The position numbers and the translations under genes are program-made. Below are positions 26,268-42,741 of a stretch of DNA of 64,000 bases, piece after piece (the stretch's first letter is position 1; each line of letters starts with the position of its first letter). Source of the DNA: Novosphingobium fuchskuhlense (lineage in GTDB: Bacteria > Pseudomonadota > Alphaproteobacteria > Sphingomonadales > Sphingomonadaceae); the NCBI RefSeq assembly GCF_001519075.1, contig NZ_KQ954246.1:496001-560000 (forward strand), read 5' to 3'. The notes under the pieces are model-generated. The model did no database searches, was not told the DNA's origin, and saw only the letters and a program-made list of their open reading frames with translations.

Positions 26268-27262
26268 GCATTCTTCTCCTTCTGCACCAGATCAAGCAGC
26301 ACCAAGCCAATGAACAACACCACATGCGTCGCCACGATAAGGAGTGATATCATGGCAATCATGTCGCTAGTCTGAACCTGACTTCCGACAAGCAGCGTCG
26401 AGATCCCGGCAAACGCGATGTCTTTATTGGGAATGAGCGGAAGACGTGACAGGAGGAGCCGAACGGTTGCGAAAAGGAGCCATGACCCCATCCCCACGCT
26501 GGGCAGGATGAGGTGCCACGCAAGCGCGGAAAGGCCGGTATTGGCAACGATGCGCAAGGTGTGGACGACGAAGACGAAGCCGAGGTCCGCGCGGGGGAGG
26601 CTGAGCAGGCCGTTGCGGAAGAACATGATCACGAGGCTGGTGACCAGCACGACGCCGATCGAGGTTGCCAGCACGTGCCCGTCGCTGCTGTCCGCGCCGC
26701 CAAGCCCCAGCTTGCTGATGATCGGCCAGGTGAAGATCAGCAGCATCACGGTCATGATATTGCCGGCAAGCGCGGAGAGGATGGCGACATCCTTGACCGC
26801 GCCGAACGGCGAGCCTTCCATCTTCACGTGGCGGCGCGCCCAATCGTAGAAGTAGACTTCACCGACGTAGCCCAGCAGCAGTTCGTTGCCGATCAGCTTC
26901 TTGAGCAGCGGGAAGATGCCCGAGAGCGGAATGCTCCACAGCTTGCGGAAGATCACCCAGTCCGCGACCGGACCGGCGAAATAGCTCGCCGCGAGCACGA
27001 GCCAGATCCACGGGGATGTCGGCACGATCGACCAGACCTGCGCCCAGTCGATCTTGCGCAGCTGCCACAGGACGGCAACCAGAATGGCGATCGAGATGAC
27101 CGGACCGATCCAGCCGCTCCACTTGCGCAGGGACCGCTCCAGCGGCGCGGACGAAGGCAGCGCGGTGGGCAGAACCGGCGGCAGGGTCTCTGTCATCGCT
27201 TCGGGTGGAACCATGGGAGACGTATCCTTCGAGGGCCCCGCCTCGCCATCGGGGTTAAGCAC
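26264..27262 (-). CDS. Flippase-like integral membrane protein (LPG synthase TM / AglD-like)
   Basis: This 332-residue protein has about eight membrane segments and the pattern of the lysylphosphatidylglycerol-synthase transmembrane (UPF0104/AglD) family, including LLKKLIGNELLLGYVGEVYFYDWARR. Relatives are proposed to move lipids or lipid-linked sugars across the membrane. The start is a GTG at 27262 with GGAGG 9 nt upstream, overlapping the upstream glycosyltransferase by 8 nt; ATGs at 27214 and 27196 are alternatives that would drop a hydrophilic tail. A lipid-glycan flippase role is inferred from its place between two glycosyltransferases. Confidence 0.75.
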   Translation of the reverse strand: MLNPDGEAGPSKDTSPMVPPEAMTETLPPVLPTALPSSAPLERSLRKWSGWIGPVISIAILVAVLWQLRKIDWAQVWSIVPTSPWIWLVLAASYFAGPVADWVIFRKLWSIPLSGIFPLLKKLIGNELLLGYVGEVYFYDWARRHVKMEGSPFGAVKDVAILSALAGNIMTVMLLIFTWPIISKLGLGGADSSDGHVLATSIGVVLVTSLVIMFFRNGLLSLPRADLGFVFVVHTLRIVANTGLSALAWHLILPSVGMGSWLLFATVRLLLSRLPLIPNKDIAFAGISTLLVGSQVQTSDMIAMISLLIVATHVVLFIGLVLLDLVQKEKNA

Positions 27263-28442
27263 GGGCGAGGTCCTCCATCAGCGCGAGATAGCGATGCGAA
27301 GCTATCTCCACGGTGAACCGGCGTGATTGATCGCGCGCGGCGGTTTCGTCAAATTTCAACTTGGCAATGTCCGACATGGCCCCGGCCAGCGCCGCCGCAT
27401 CGCCTACCGGCACCAGCAGGCCGAACCGGCCGCCCCCCAGCATGTCTTCCATGCTGACGCTGCAGCGCGTTGCGACCACCGGCAGCCCTGCGGCCAGCGC
27501 TTCTGCAACAACGGCGGGAACGCCTTCATATTCCGAAGAAAGCACCAGCGCGTCGGCGGCAGCCAGCTCGGCATCGAGCGGGCTGACATGCCCCGGCAGA
27601 CGCACCTTGTCCGCCAGCCCCAGCCGTTCGATCTGGGCCTCCAGCGCGCGGCGCGCGGCGCCTTCGCCAATGATGGCCAAACGGTCATGCTCACCCGCCA
27701 TGCGCGCGAACGCATCGATCAGCAGGCCGAAATTCTTCTGCGCCGCGAGCCGGCCGATGGCGATGAAGCGCCGTCCGGGCGCCTGCGGCGCGGCCCGCGC
27801 TTCTGCACGCGCGGCGGCAAGGCGCTGGATATCCGCCTCGGCCAGCGAGGGATCGTCGATCACCGCGATCCGTGCGTTGTCCGCGCCCATCAGGGTGCCG
27901 ATCTCCGCCCGCATCGGCGGCGCCATGCCGACCAGCCGATCCAGCATCCGGCCCTGGATGCGCAACCACAGCCGGTAGAACGGCCGGGCCGGGGCGGGCA
28001 GATCGCTGCGGGTGAGGTCGTTGCTGATCTTGGCGACGACCGGCGGGCAGGCCTTGCCCAGCAGCACCCGCATCATCACCGCCACGATGGTATAGGAATT
28101 GCCCGCGCAGAACAGCACGTCGGGCCGGATCCGCCGGATCGCGCGGGGCAGGTGGATGATCATCCACAGCGTTTCCCACCCCGAGCTCGGGATGCGCTCG
28201 CTGCCGAGGATCTCGTAGCCGAGCCCCCCCTTGTTCAGATCGGGCCACTCGCGTTTCATCGCGCCTGCCGTGCGCCCCATAACCAGCCGCGCATCGCGCC
28301 CTTGCGCGCGCCACGCCTCGTGCAGCCGCAGCGCCACGCGCTCGACCCCGCCGGGTTCGAAGCTGTGCAGGAACGTCAGGATGCGCAGCGGCGGCGGTGT
28401 TTCTGCCGCGGTGCGCAGCCCCTCGGGCGCCAGCGCATTCAT
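27255..28442 (-). CDS. Glycosyltransferase, GT4 family
   Basis: This 395-residue GT-B enzyme starts at the ATG overlapping the deacetylase stop (ATGA, 28439-28442). It shows LTFLHSFEPGGVERVALRLHEAW at the N-terminus, FIAIGRLAAQKNFGLLIDAF at the hinge and a donor-binding ELAAADALVLSSEYEGVPAVVAEALAAGLPVVATRC, split across the E-x7-E region of family 4. It is distinct in sequence from the other glycosyltransferase of the operon, so two different linkages are likely made. The conserved Lys-Asn of AAQKNFG fits a retaining enzyme. Confidence 0.87.
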   Translation of the reverse strand: MNALAPEGLRTAAETPPPLRILTFLHSFEPGGVERVALRLHEAWRAQGRDARLVMGRTAGAMKREWPDLNKGGLGYEILGSERIPSSGWETLWMIIHLPRAIRRIRPDVLFCAGNSYTIVAVMMRVLLGKACPPVVAKISNDLTRSDLPAPARPFYRLWLRIQGRMLDRLVGMAPPMRAEIGTLMGADNARIAVIDDPSLAEADIQRLAAARAEARAAPQAPGRRFIAIGRLAAQKNFGLLIDAFARMAGEHDRLAIIGEGAARRALEAQIERLGLADKVRLPGHVSPLDAELAAADALVLSSEYEGVPAVVAEALAAGLPVVATRCSVSMEDMLGGGRFGLLVPVGDAAALAGAMSDIAKLKFDETAARDQSRRFTVEIASHRYLALMEDLARA

Positions 28443-29227
28443 GCGGCGCTCCCCAGCGCCGCATAGCGCGAGGGCGTGTGGGTGCGCACGAAGCGCGCGA
28501 GGGTCCGGTCGATGCTGTCGAGCAGCGCGGGCACTGTGGTGTCGCCCGGATGGACCGCGACGCGGATCGTGCGGGTGAAGGGCAGGGCGGCCCGGCCCAG
28601 CGCGGCGGCAAAAAGCGAGCTGGCGATGCGCGCCTTGCTGCGGCTGGCCCAGGTGATCACCGGGCCCTTGGCCAGCACCTCGCCGCTGGCCGGGCGCCAA
28701 ACTTTCATGTGGTCTTCGGCCAGCGCAAAGCCGAGCTCACGCAGCGCCGCATGGGCGCCTTCGCCATAGAGCCAGGCCGGCGCGATGAAGCCTGCCACCG
28801 GGCGGCCGATCACGTCTTCCACCAGCGCACGCCCGTCGCGCATGCGCGCCAGAGCCTCGGCATGGGGGAGGTTGAGGAACTCGCCCTCGCCGGCGGTCAT
28901 GTGCTTGCCCTTGATCGCGGCAAGGCCCTCGGTCGCCGGGGTCTCGTCCTTGTGGCTCCAGCCATGGAGGAACATCTCGATGCCCTGATCCGCCCAGCCG
29001 CGCAGGCGTGCGGCAAAGGCCGCGTTGCCCGCGATGGGCGCGCCGCGCCAATGATCGGGGATCACCAGCATGGCGAAATTGGCCGGGCCGACATGCCGCG
29101 CCAACCGTTCGGCGAGGGCATCGACCTGGCGTTCGAACCGCGGCGAAACGTCGTGGATCGATACGACGAGCCGCTTTTCCGGCAGCCGCCGCGCGGAAAC
29201 AGCAGAAGAAGGCGCGGAAGCAGTCAT
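28439..29227 (-). CDS. DUF2334/polysaccharide deacetylase-like protein
   Basis: The ATG at 29227 overlaps the stop of a 24-codon micro-ORF; the frame is open further upstream but that part lacks coding character. The 262-residue product shows LVVSIHDVSPRFERQ, where the HD pair matches the first NodB-type metal/catalytic motif, and MFLHGWSHKDET, the second (H-x3-H). This is the DUF2334 branch of the carbohydrate esterase 4-like fold, so N- or O-deacetylation of a glycan is a reasonable inference. No signal peptide is seen. It is the first full gene of the five-gene glycan operon. Confidence 0.78.
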   Translation of the reverse strand: MTASAPSSAVSARRLPEKRLVVSIHDVSPRFERQVDALAERLARHVGPANFAMLVIPDHWRGAPIAGNAAFAARLRGWADQGIEMFLHGWSHKDETPATEGLAAIKGKHMTAGEGEFLNLPHAEALARMRDGRALVEDVIGRPVAGFIAPAWLYGEGAHAALRELGFALAEDHMKVWRPASGEVLAKGPVITWASRSKARIASSLFAAALGRAALPFTRTIRVAVHPGDTTVPALLDSIDRTLARFVRTHTPSRYAALGSAA

Positions 29228-29298
29228 CCGCGCGCCGGTATCACCACATGCTGCGCCGCCGCAAGTCGCACCCGCACCGCGCTGACGATTGTCTTCAT
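29224..29298 (-). CDS. Candidate 24-residue micro-ORF leading the glycan operon
   Basis: An ATG at 29298 with AAGGG 8 nt upstream opens 24 codons (MKTIVSAVRVRLAAAQHVVI then PARG) that stop exactly in an ATGA overlap with the deacetylase start. Every later junction but one in this operon is also an overlap, so the layout looks deliberate. The peptide is basic and weakly amphipathic. It may be a leader that couples translation, or a functional small protein. I know no homologue. Confidence 0.45.
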   Translation of the reverse strand: MKTIVSAVRVRLAAAQHVVIPARG

Positions 29299-29540
29299 GG
29301 CTGTGGCCCTTCTGCGCGTGGTTTCCGATCGACCTCTTGCGGTGCCTTGTGCCCGCCAACTGCGGCGAGGACATGGCAGCCGCGCGATCAAACCACAAGC
29401 GCGGGGCTGTCGGCCACAGATCGGCCAATTCCCCGCGCACTTCATCGCACGGCGATTGTCTATCAAAAATGTTGAGTTAAAGTCAGATGCGTCGGGACGT
29501 GCACCGAGTCGACCGGCCATTCTTCTCTCGGAGATGTATT

Positions 29541-30191
29541 ATGGCCCATGAAATCAACAGTTTGAACAATGCCTCTCCACCCGTGATCCTCACCGTTCCG
29601 GGCCTGGGCAATTCCGGCCCCGGCCACTGGCAGACGGAGTGGGAAGCACGTCTGCCGGGATGCCGCCGGGTCGATCTCGGGCTGTGGGAGGATCCGCACC
29701 GCAACACCTGGGTGAACAAGCTCAACCTCGCGATCCAGCGCGCGGAAGGGCCGGTCGTGCTCGCCGCGCACAGCCTCGGCTGCCTCGCGGTGGCGTGGTG
29801 GGCAGAGTATGAGCGGCCGGGCGGACCGGTGGAAGGCGGCAAGGTAGTCGGCGCGCTGCTGGTCGCGCCGCCCGATGTCGAGGAGCGCCCGCTCGACCGG
29901 CGGCTGACGCGCTTCGCCCCGGTGCCGGAAAGCGCGCTGCCGTTTCCCACGGTGCTCGTTGCCAGCCGCAACGATCCCTATCTGACGATGGCGCAGGCCC
30001 GCAGCCTCGCGCGGCGCTGGGGTGCGCGGCTGGCCGATGCGGGTGAGGCGGGGCACATCAATGCGGCTTCCGGGCTGGGCGACTGGGCGTTCGGCCGCCT
30101 GCTGCTCAACACGCTGCTGCCGCAGCCGCTGCCGGTGGTGCAGGATACCCCGCGCGCGCCGGCAGTCCAGCGCGAGGACTTCGATCAGGCG

Positions 30192-30212
<21 letters not shown>
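29541..30212 (+). CDS. RBBP9/YdeN-type alpha/beta hydrolase
   Basis: This 223-residue protein is read from the ATG at 29541 with CGGAGA 8 nt upstream. It begins ILTVPGLGNSGPGHWQTEWE, carries the nucleophile elbow AHSLGCLAV with the Ser of the GxSxG-like motif, the acid in ASRNDPY and the His in EAGHINAASGLGDW. These are hallmarks of the RBBP9/YdeN serine hydrolases, small esterase-like proteins whose substrates are unknown. It diverges from the glycan operon and its last 21 nt overlap the end of glgX on the opposite strand. Confidence 0.87.
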
Positions 30213-35049
<4,837 letters not shown>

Positions 35050-35056
35050 GCTGCGC

Positions 35057-35145
35057 CCACCCCTAACCCCTCCCGCAAGCGGGAGGGGGACTGCAAACCT
35101 GTCGCGTCATTCTCCCCTCCCGCTTGCGGGAGGGGTTGGGGGCGG
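35057..35145. repeat. Paired extragenic palindromes, CCCCTCCCGC type, between glgC and glgA
   Basis: CCCCTCCCGC-AA-GCGGGAGGGG (35067-35088) and CCCCTCCCGC-TT-GCGGGAGGGG (35114-35135) face each other in inverted orientation with matching flanks (CCCTAA and TTGGGG), giving one large foldable structure of about 90 nt. It interrupts the glycogen operon and may set relative levels of glgC and glgA. A third copy of the core is found at 44019-44052. Confidence 0.85.
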
Positions 35146-35167
35146 GCAGCCACATACGCAGCCCCCA

Positions 35168-36427
35168 TCACTTCAGCCGCTCGATCATCGCCTTGTTGAT
35201 CAGGCACACGCCGCTTTCGGTGCGGCGGAAGCGCTTGGCGTCGAGGATCGGGTCCTCGCCCACCACGAGCCCTTCCGGAATGCGCACGCCTGAATCGAGG
35301 ATCACGCGGCTGAGCCGCGCGCCGCGCCCGATGTTGCAATAGGGCAGGATCACGCCCTCATCGACGCTGGAGAACGAGCCCATCTTCACGCCGGTGAACA
35401 GCAGCGAGCGGCGGGCGATCGCGCCCGAGACGATGCAATCCTGCGAGATCAGCGAGGAAATCGCCATGCCGCGCCGCCCGTCCTGATCGTGGACGAACTT
35501 GGCGGGCGCGGCGACGACCTGATCGGTCCAGATCGGCCAGTCGCGGTCATACATGTTGAGCTTCGGAACGACGTCCGTCAGATCGAGGTTCGCCTCGAAA
35601 TAGGCGTCGACCGTGCCGACATCGCGCCAGTATTCGCCGATTTCCTCGGCTGCGCGGATGCAGCTGTCGGTGAAGCGGTGCGCCACCGCCTTGCCGTTCT
35701 TCACGATGTAGGGGATGATGTCCTTGCCGAAATCGCGGCTGGAATTGGGGTCTTCCGCATCGCGACGCAGCGCCTCGAACAGGAACTTCGTCTCGAACAC
35801 GTAGATGCCCATCGAAGCCAGCGAATGCTCGGGATCGCCGGGGATCGCGGGCGGGTCCTCGGGCTTCTCGACGAAATCGGTGATCACGCTGGCGGCATCG
35901 ACCGCCATCACGCCAAAACCCTTGGCTTCCTCGCGCTTCACCACGAGGCAGCCGATCGTCACGTCCGCGCCGGTCGCGACGTGCTGCTGCAGCATCAGCT
36001 CGTAGTCCATCTTGTAGATGTGATCGCCCGCGAGGATGACCATGTACTTGGGCGCATGGCTCGCGATGATGTCGAGGTTCTGGTAGACCGCGTCCGCCGT
36101 GCCCTCATACCACGCATGCTCGGAAATGCGCTGCGAGGCGGGGAGGATGTCGAAGCTCTCGTTGCGCTCGGGCCGCATGAAGTTCCACGCGCGCTGCATG
36201 TGGCGGATCAGCGAATGCGCCTTGTACTGCGTGGCGACGCCAATGCGGCGGATGCCCGAATTGATCGCGTTCGACAGCGCGAAATCGATGATCCGGCTGA
36301 CCCCGCCGAAATAGACCGCCGGCTTGGCGCGGTTGTCGGTCAGTTCGCACAGGCGGCTGCCGCGCCCGCCTGCCAGAACATAGGCCATGGCATCACGCGC
36401 CAGCGGCTGTGCGTAGGTATCTCTCAT
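35168..36427 (-). CDS. glgC: Glucose-1-phosphate adenylyltransferase (ADP-glucose pyrophosphorylase)
   Basis: This 419-residue enzyme makes ADP-glucose, the regulated step of glycogen synthesis. The nucleotide-binding loop is [21 protein letters not shown], with catalytic Asp in [12 protein letters not shown], glucose-1-P site [14 protein letters not shown] and the aspartate of [17 protein letters not shown] left-handed beta-helix C-terminal region follows ([19 protein letters not shown]). The N-terminal [10 protein letters not shown] region holds residues that bind the allosteric effector in homologues. glgB lies 33 nt upstream. Confidence 0.95.
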   Translation of the reverse strand: MRDTYAQPLARDAMAYVLAGGRGSRLCELTDNRAKPAVYFGGVSRIIDFALSNAINSGIRRIGVATQYKAHSLIRHMQRAWNFMRPERNESFDILPASQRISEHAWYEGTADAVYQNLDIIASHAPKYMVILAGDHIYKMDYELMLQQHVATGADVTIGCLVVKREEAKGFGVMAVDAASVITDFVEKPEDPPAIPGDPEHSLASMGIYVFETKFLFEALRRDAEDPNSSRDFGKDIIPYIVKNGKAVAHRFTDSCIRAAEEIGEYWRDVGTVDAYFEANLDLTDVVPKLNMYDRDWPIWTDQVVAAPAKFVHDQDGRRGMAISSLISQDCIVSGAIARRSLLFTGVKMGSFSSVDEGVILPYCNIGRGARLSRVILDSGVRIPEGLVVGEDPILDAKRFRRTESGVCLINKAMIERLK

Positions 36428-36460
36428 CGCCAGACTCCCCCGTTGCTACGAATTTTTTCG

Positions 36461-38635
36461 TTACCCTTCGAACACGAACATCACGGTCGACAGCGGCGGC
36501 AGGACGACCAGCGCCGCGCCGTGCTGCGCCGTCACGCCGCCCAGATTGCCCTGGCCCGACCCGCCATAAAGCCCCGCATCGCTGTTGAGCGCCTCGCGCC
36601 ACGTGCCGTCTTGCGGGAAGGGCAGGCGGTATTGCCCATGCAGCGTCGGCGTCATGTTGCTGACGACGACCACCGTCGGCGCGCCCGGCGCCAGCCTCGC
36701 CCAGGCAAAGACCGAGGCGGCGGCATCATCGACCACCAGCCACTCGAAACCCTCGCCCTCGCAATCGCGGGCGTGGAGTGCGGGCAGGGTGCGGTAGGCG
36801 TGGTTGAGGTCCTTGACCCAGCGCTGCACCCCGGCGTGCTCGGCAAGGTCGAGCTGATACCAGTCAAGCTCGCGCGCCTCGCTCCATTCGCGCCCCTGGG
36901 CAAACTCCTGCCCCATGAACAGCAGCTTCTTCCCCGGATAGCCCCACATCAGCCCGTAATAGGCGCGCAAGGTCGCGAACTTCTGCCAGGCATCCGCGCC
37001 GCTCATCTTGCCGAGCAGCGAGCCCTTGCCGTGGACCACTTCGTCATGGCTCAGCGGCAGCACGAAGTTTTCGCTGAAGGCGTACATCAGCCCGAAGGTG
37101 ATCTCGTCGTGGTGATAGCGACGGTGCACCGCATCGCGCGCCATGTAGGCGAGCGTATCGTGCATGAAGCCCATGTTCCACTTGAAGCCGAAGCCGAGAC
37201 CGCCGCGCGGGGGGCCTGCCGCATCGGTGGGGAGCGTCACGCCCGGCCAGCTCGTCGATTCCTCCGCCACGGTCAGGAACCCGGCGTGGCTGGCATAGAC
37301 CGCGCGGTTCATCGCCTGAAGGAAGGCCACCGCCTCCCAGTTCTCACGCCCGCCTTCGGCATTGGGGATCCACTCGCCGTCCTTGCGGCTGTAATCGCGG
37401 TAGAGCATCGACGCGACCGCATCGACGCGCAGGCCGTCCACATGATAGCGCTCGGCCCAGTAGAGCGCGTTGTTGACGAGGAAGCTCAGCACCTCGCGCC
37501 GCCCGAAGTTGTAGATCGCGGTCTGCCAATCCGGATGGAAGCCGAGGCGCGGATCGGCGTGCTCGTAAAGATGCGTGCCGTCGAACCGTGCAAGGCCGTG
37601 CGCATCGACCGGGAAGTGTGCCGGCACCCAGTCGATCAGCACGCACACGCCCGCCCGGTGCGCCCCGTCGACGAAGCGGGCAAAGCCCTCGGGCTCGCCG
37701 AAGCGGGCTGACGGTGCGAATAGCCCGGTCGTCTGGTAGCCCCAGCTGGGATCGAAGGGATGCTCGGAGACGGGCAGGAATTCGATATGGGTGAAGCCCA
37801 TCTCGACCACGTAGGGGATCAGCCGGTCGGCCAGTTCGTCCCACGAATAGAACTCCCGGCCATCACCCGGTTTCCGCCACGATCCCGGATGCACTTCATA
37901 GATCGATATCGGCACCCGGCGCGGATCGGTCGTGGCCCAGCTTGCCCGGTGTGCCGCATCGCCCCATTCATGCGCATCGGGCGCGTCGATCACGCTGGCG
38001 GTGGCGGGCCTGAGTTCGGAGCGGAAGGCGAAGGGATCGGCCTTCAGCGGCTGCACCGCGCCGCCCGGGCCGACCACGCGATACTTGTAGGCGCGCCCGG
38101 CCTCGATATCGGGCAGGAACACTTCCCACACGCCGATATCGGCGCGGCGGCGCATCGGGTGCCGGCGTGCGTCCCAATCGTTGAAATCGCCGACCACCGA
38201 GACGAGCTCGGCATTGGGCGCCCAGACCGCGAAATGGACGCCTTTCGCGCCTTCGTGCTCGATCACATGCGCGCCGAGCTTGTCGAACAGCCTGAGGTGC
38301 GTGCCCTCGGCGATCAGGAAATCGTCGAGCGGCCCCAGCACCGGGCCGAACGAATAGGCGTCCGTCACCCACCATTCGTGCCCTGCCGCCGTGCAGCGAT
38401 ACTTCACCGGCTGGCGCGGGCCCTTGACCGTGCCCTCGAACAGGCCGCGCGCGTCGATCCGCGTCAGCGTGCCCAGCACCTTGCCATCAAGCGCGTGCGC
38501 CTGCGCCGTCTCCGCCCCCGGCAGCACCGCACGGGCGAACGCGCCGCCCGGCCCCTCGTGAATCCCCAGCAAGGCGAAAGGATCGGCGTGGGTCCCGTTC
38601 AGCAGGGCCTCTAGCGCGGCGGGGGAGGGCTTCAT
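36461..38635 (-). CDS. glgB: 1,4-alpha-glucan branching enzyme
   Basis: This 724-residue GH13 enzyme introduces alpha-1,6 branches. The ATG at 38635 (MKPSPAALEALLNG) is preferred to a TTG 12 nt earlier. Two N-terminal CBM48-like modules lead to FAVWAPNAELVSVVGDFNDWD, then the catalytic barrel with SIYEVHPGSWRK, the nucleophile in VDGLRVDAVASMLY, acid/base in TVAEESTSWPGV and the third Asp in LPLSHDEVVHGK. The full set of branching-enzyme motifs is present. It follows glgP by 13 nt; the ribosome-binding site is weak (GGGCGACC). Confidence 0.95.
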   Translation of the reverse strand: MKPSPAALEALLNGTHADPFALLGIHEGPGGAFARAVLPGAETAQAHALDGKVLGTLTRIDARGLFEGTVKGPRQPVKYRCTAAGHEWWVTDAYSFGPVLGPLDDFLIAEGTHLRLFDKLGAHVIEHEGAKGVHFAVWAPNAELVSVVGDFNDWDARRHPMRRRADIGVWEVFLPDIEAGRAYKYRVVGPGGAVQPLKADPFAFRSELRPATASVIDAPDAHEWGDAAHRASWATTDPRRVPISIYEVHPGSWRKPGDGREFYSWDELADRLIPYVVEMGFTHIEFLPVSEHPFDPSWGYQTTGLFAPSARFGEPEGFARFVDGAHRAGVCVLIDWVPAHFPVDAHGLARFDGTHLYEHADPRLGFHPDWQTAIYNFGRREVLSFLVNNALYWAERYHVDGLRVDAVASMLYRDYSRKDGEWIPNAEGGRENWEAVAFLQAMNRAVYASHAGFLTVAEESTSWPGVTLPTDAAGPPRGGLGFGFKWNMGFMHDTLAYMARDAVHRRYHHDEITFGLMYAFSENFVLPLSHDEVVHGKGSLLGKMSGADAWQKFATLRAYYGLMWGYPGKKLLFMGQEFAQGREWSEARELDWYQLDLAEHAGVQRWVKDLNHAYRTLPALHARDCEGEGFEWLVVDDAAASVFAWARLAPGAPTVVVVSNMTPTLHGQYRLPFPQDGTWREALNSDAGLYGGSGQGNLGGVTAQHGAALVVLPPLSTVMFVFEG

Positions 38636-38648
38636 GAGGTCGCCCAAA

Positions 38649-41084
<2,436 letters not shown>

Positions 41085-41250
41085 GGAACATCACTCCACC
41101 TGCCGGGCATGGCGAGGCGCGGGGCGTCTTGTGCGGCCCTCGGCCCCGAATGGCCCGTTCGCTGTCCAGCCTCCCCCGGCCTTACTGGGTTGAACCTAGG
41201 CGAGGGATGCCGCCCGCCGCAAGCGATCAGAAGCGGCGAGCCCTGCTGCG

Positions 41251-41272
41251 GCAGGAATATCTTGCAGGAATA
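41251..41272. repeat. Tandem GCAGGAATA repeats in the glgP / quinone-oxidoreductase gap
   Basis: GCAGGAATA occurs at 41251-41259 and 41264-41272 (13-bp period) in the 256-bp divergent gap, about 180 nt upstream of glgP and 70 nt upstream of the oxidoreductase gene. It could be a regulator site for either direction; no consensus promoter was recognised nearby. Confidence 0.4.
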
Positions 41273-41340
41273 CGATTGCAGCTGCGCCGCTCCCTTCGCA
41301 TAGAAACCCGGCGAGACCGGAAACGAGAGGATTTGCGCCG

Positions 41341-42345
41341 ATGACCGATGCCGTGCCAGCCGCAATGCAGGTTCTGGAAGTACAGGCGCTGGCCCCCGAT
41401 CTGGCTGGCGTCGCGCTGGCGCCGCGGCCCGTGCCGCAGCCGGGCCCGGGGCAGGCGCTGGTCCGCGTCGAGGCCGCCGCGCTTGGCTTTCCCGACCTGC
41501 TGATGACCGAGGGGCTCTATCAGGCCAAACCCCCGCTGCCCTTCGTGCCCGGCATGGAAGCGGCCGGCGTGGTCGTCCGGCCGGGCGAGGGGAGCCGCTG
41601 GCAGGCGGGCGACAAGGTCATCATCGCCACCCTGACGGGCGCCGTGGTGCAATACGGCGTCTACGCCGACGCCGCGCTCACCCCGCTCCCGGCGGCGCTG
41701 TCCTTTGCCGAGGGTGCCGCCCTGCGCGCCGCCTACATCACCGCCTACACCGCCATCGCGCGCATCGGTCAGGCCCAGCCGGGCGAGACGCTGGTGGTCC
41801 ACGGCGCGGCGGGCGGGGTGGGTCTTGCCGCGGTCGATCTTGGCAAGGCGCTCGGCCTCACGGTCATCGCCGTCGCCTCCAGCGCCGAAAAGCGCGCGGC
41901 GGTGCAGCGCCTCTATGCGCCCGATCATGTCCTCGCCGGCCCGACTGGCATTCGCGAGCAAGTCCTCGAACTCACCGGCGGGCGCGGCGCGGACCTTGTC
42001 TACGATCCTGTTGGCGGCGACGTGTTCGACGAGGCTTGCCGCTACACCGCGTTCGGTGGTCGCCTGCTGGTGGTGGGTTTTGCCGGCGGGCGCATCGCGG
42101 AGGTGCGGACCAATATCCCGCTGATCAAGGGCTTCTCGGTCGTCGGCGTGCGCGCGGGCGAATATGGTCGCCGGTTCCCCGAACGCGGCCGCGAGGACAT
42201 GGCTGCGGTGATGCGCCTTGCCGAGGAAGGCCGCATCCGCCCGCATGTCCATTCCGCCGTGCCGCTCGCCGATTGGCGCGAGGCCTACCTCGCGATGCGC
42301 GAGCGGCGTGTGATCGGGCGCACGGTGATCCTGCCGCACGGGTGA
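41341..42345 (+). CDS. NADPH:quinone oxidoreductase family (zinc-independent MDR)
   Basis: This 334-residue protein has the medium-chain dehydrogenase/reductase layout: GroES-like N-terminus (LGFPDLLMTEGLYQAKPPLP), then a Rossmann domain with LVVHGAAGGVGLAAVDLGKALG, the AAxGGVG dinucleotide motif of quinone-oxidoreductase-like members. The catalytic zinc ligands of alcohol dehydrogenases are absent (F-P-D where Cys-x-x-Asp would be), so an NADPH-dependent quinone or enone reductase is expected. Operon partners are not evident, and a terminator structure follows. Confidence 0.88.
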   Translation: MTDAVPAAMQVLEVQALAPDLAGVALAPRPVPQPGPGQALVRVEAAALGFPDLLMTEGLYQAKPPLPFVPGMEAAGVVVRPGEGSRWQAGDKVIIATLTGAVVQYGVYADAALTPLPAALSFAEGAALRAAYITAYTAIARIGQAQPGETLVVHGAAGGVGLAAVDLGKALGLTVIAVASSAEKRAAVQRLYAPDHVLAGPTGIREQVLELTGGRGADLVYDPVGGDVFDEACRYTAFGGRLLVVGFAGGRIAEVRTNIPLIKGFSVVGVRAGEYGRRFPERGREDMAAVMRLAEEGRIRPHVHSAVPLADWREAYLAMRERRVIGRTVILPHG

Positions 42346-42346
42346 G

Positions 42347-42375
42347 AAAAACCCTCTTCCCTGAAGGAGAGAGGG
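42347..42375 (-). terminator. Intrinsic terminator for the small membrane-protein gene
   Basis: On the minus strand, CCCTCT-C-TCC (bulged) pairs with GGAAGAGGG across a 5-nt loop and is followed by TTTTT (42347-42351), 10 nt after the stop of the minus-strand gene. The same stem, lacking a T-run, faces the end of the quinone oxidoreductase gene. Confidence 0.75.
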
Positions 42376-42385
42376 CATAAGAACG

Positions 42386-42673
42386 CTATTGCTTACGCCT
42401 TGCTAAGCTCCCGCTCCCCACTCGCCAAACCACACCAATGGAAACAACGAAAACAAACAGAAGTGCAGCTTCGACGAAAGCCGCGTCTTGGCGATCACTG
42501 GCCAGCCTTCGCCCAGCGGCAATCGAAGCCTGATACTCTCGGCTATCGCGATCTGGCCCACCATCCCAGTCCGCGGTCCATTCCGCTTCCGAAAAGGGCC
42601 GAGCCTGGTGACGGTAGATCAGGCCTGAGAGTATGGCTGCGATAGCGAAAAGGATGAGCCAATATCGCTTCAT
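42386..42673 (-). CDS. Small two-helix membrane protein, unknown
   Basis: This 95-residue protein has an N-terminal membrane segment (MKRYWLILFAIAAILSGLIY), a charged loop rich in Arg, Asp and Ala, and a second membrane segment near the C-terminus (AALLFVFVVSIGVVWRVG) followed by a basic tail. No family was recognised. The codon use is less GC-biased than in neighbouring genes, and it lies in the least GC-rich part of the window, so recent acquisition is possible. A good intrinsic terminator directly after it supports that it is expressed. Confidence 0.6.
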   Translation of the reverse strand: MKRYWLILFAIAAILSGLIYRHQARPFSEAEWTADWDGGPDRDSREYQASIAAGRRLASDRQDAAFVEAALLFVFVVSIGVVWRVGSGSLARRKQ

Positions 42674-42741
42674 GGCGTTTCATTCGCAAATGTGTTCGCG
42701 CTCAGCAAGGTCAGGCCTGACGCGAGCCTCCAAAACCAGAC

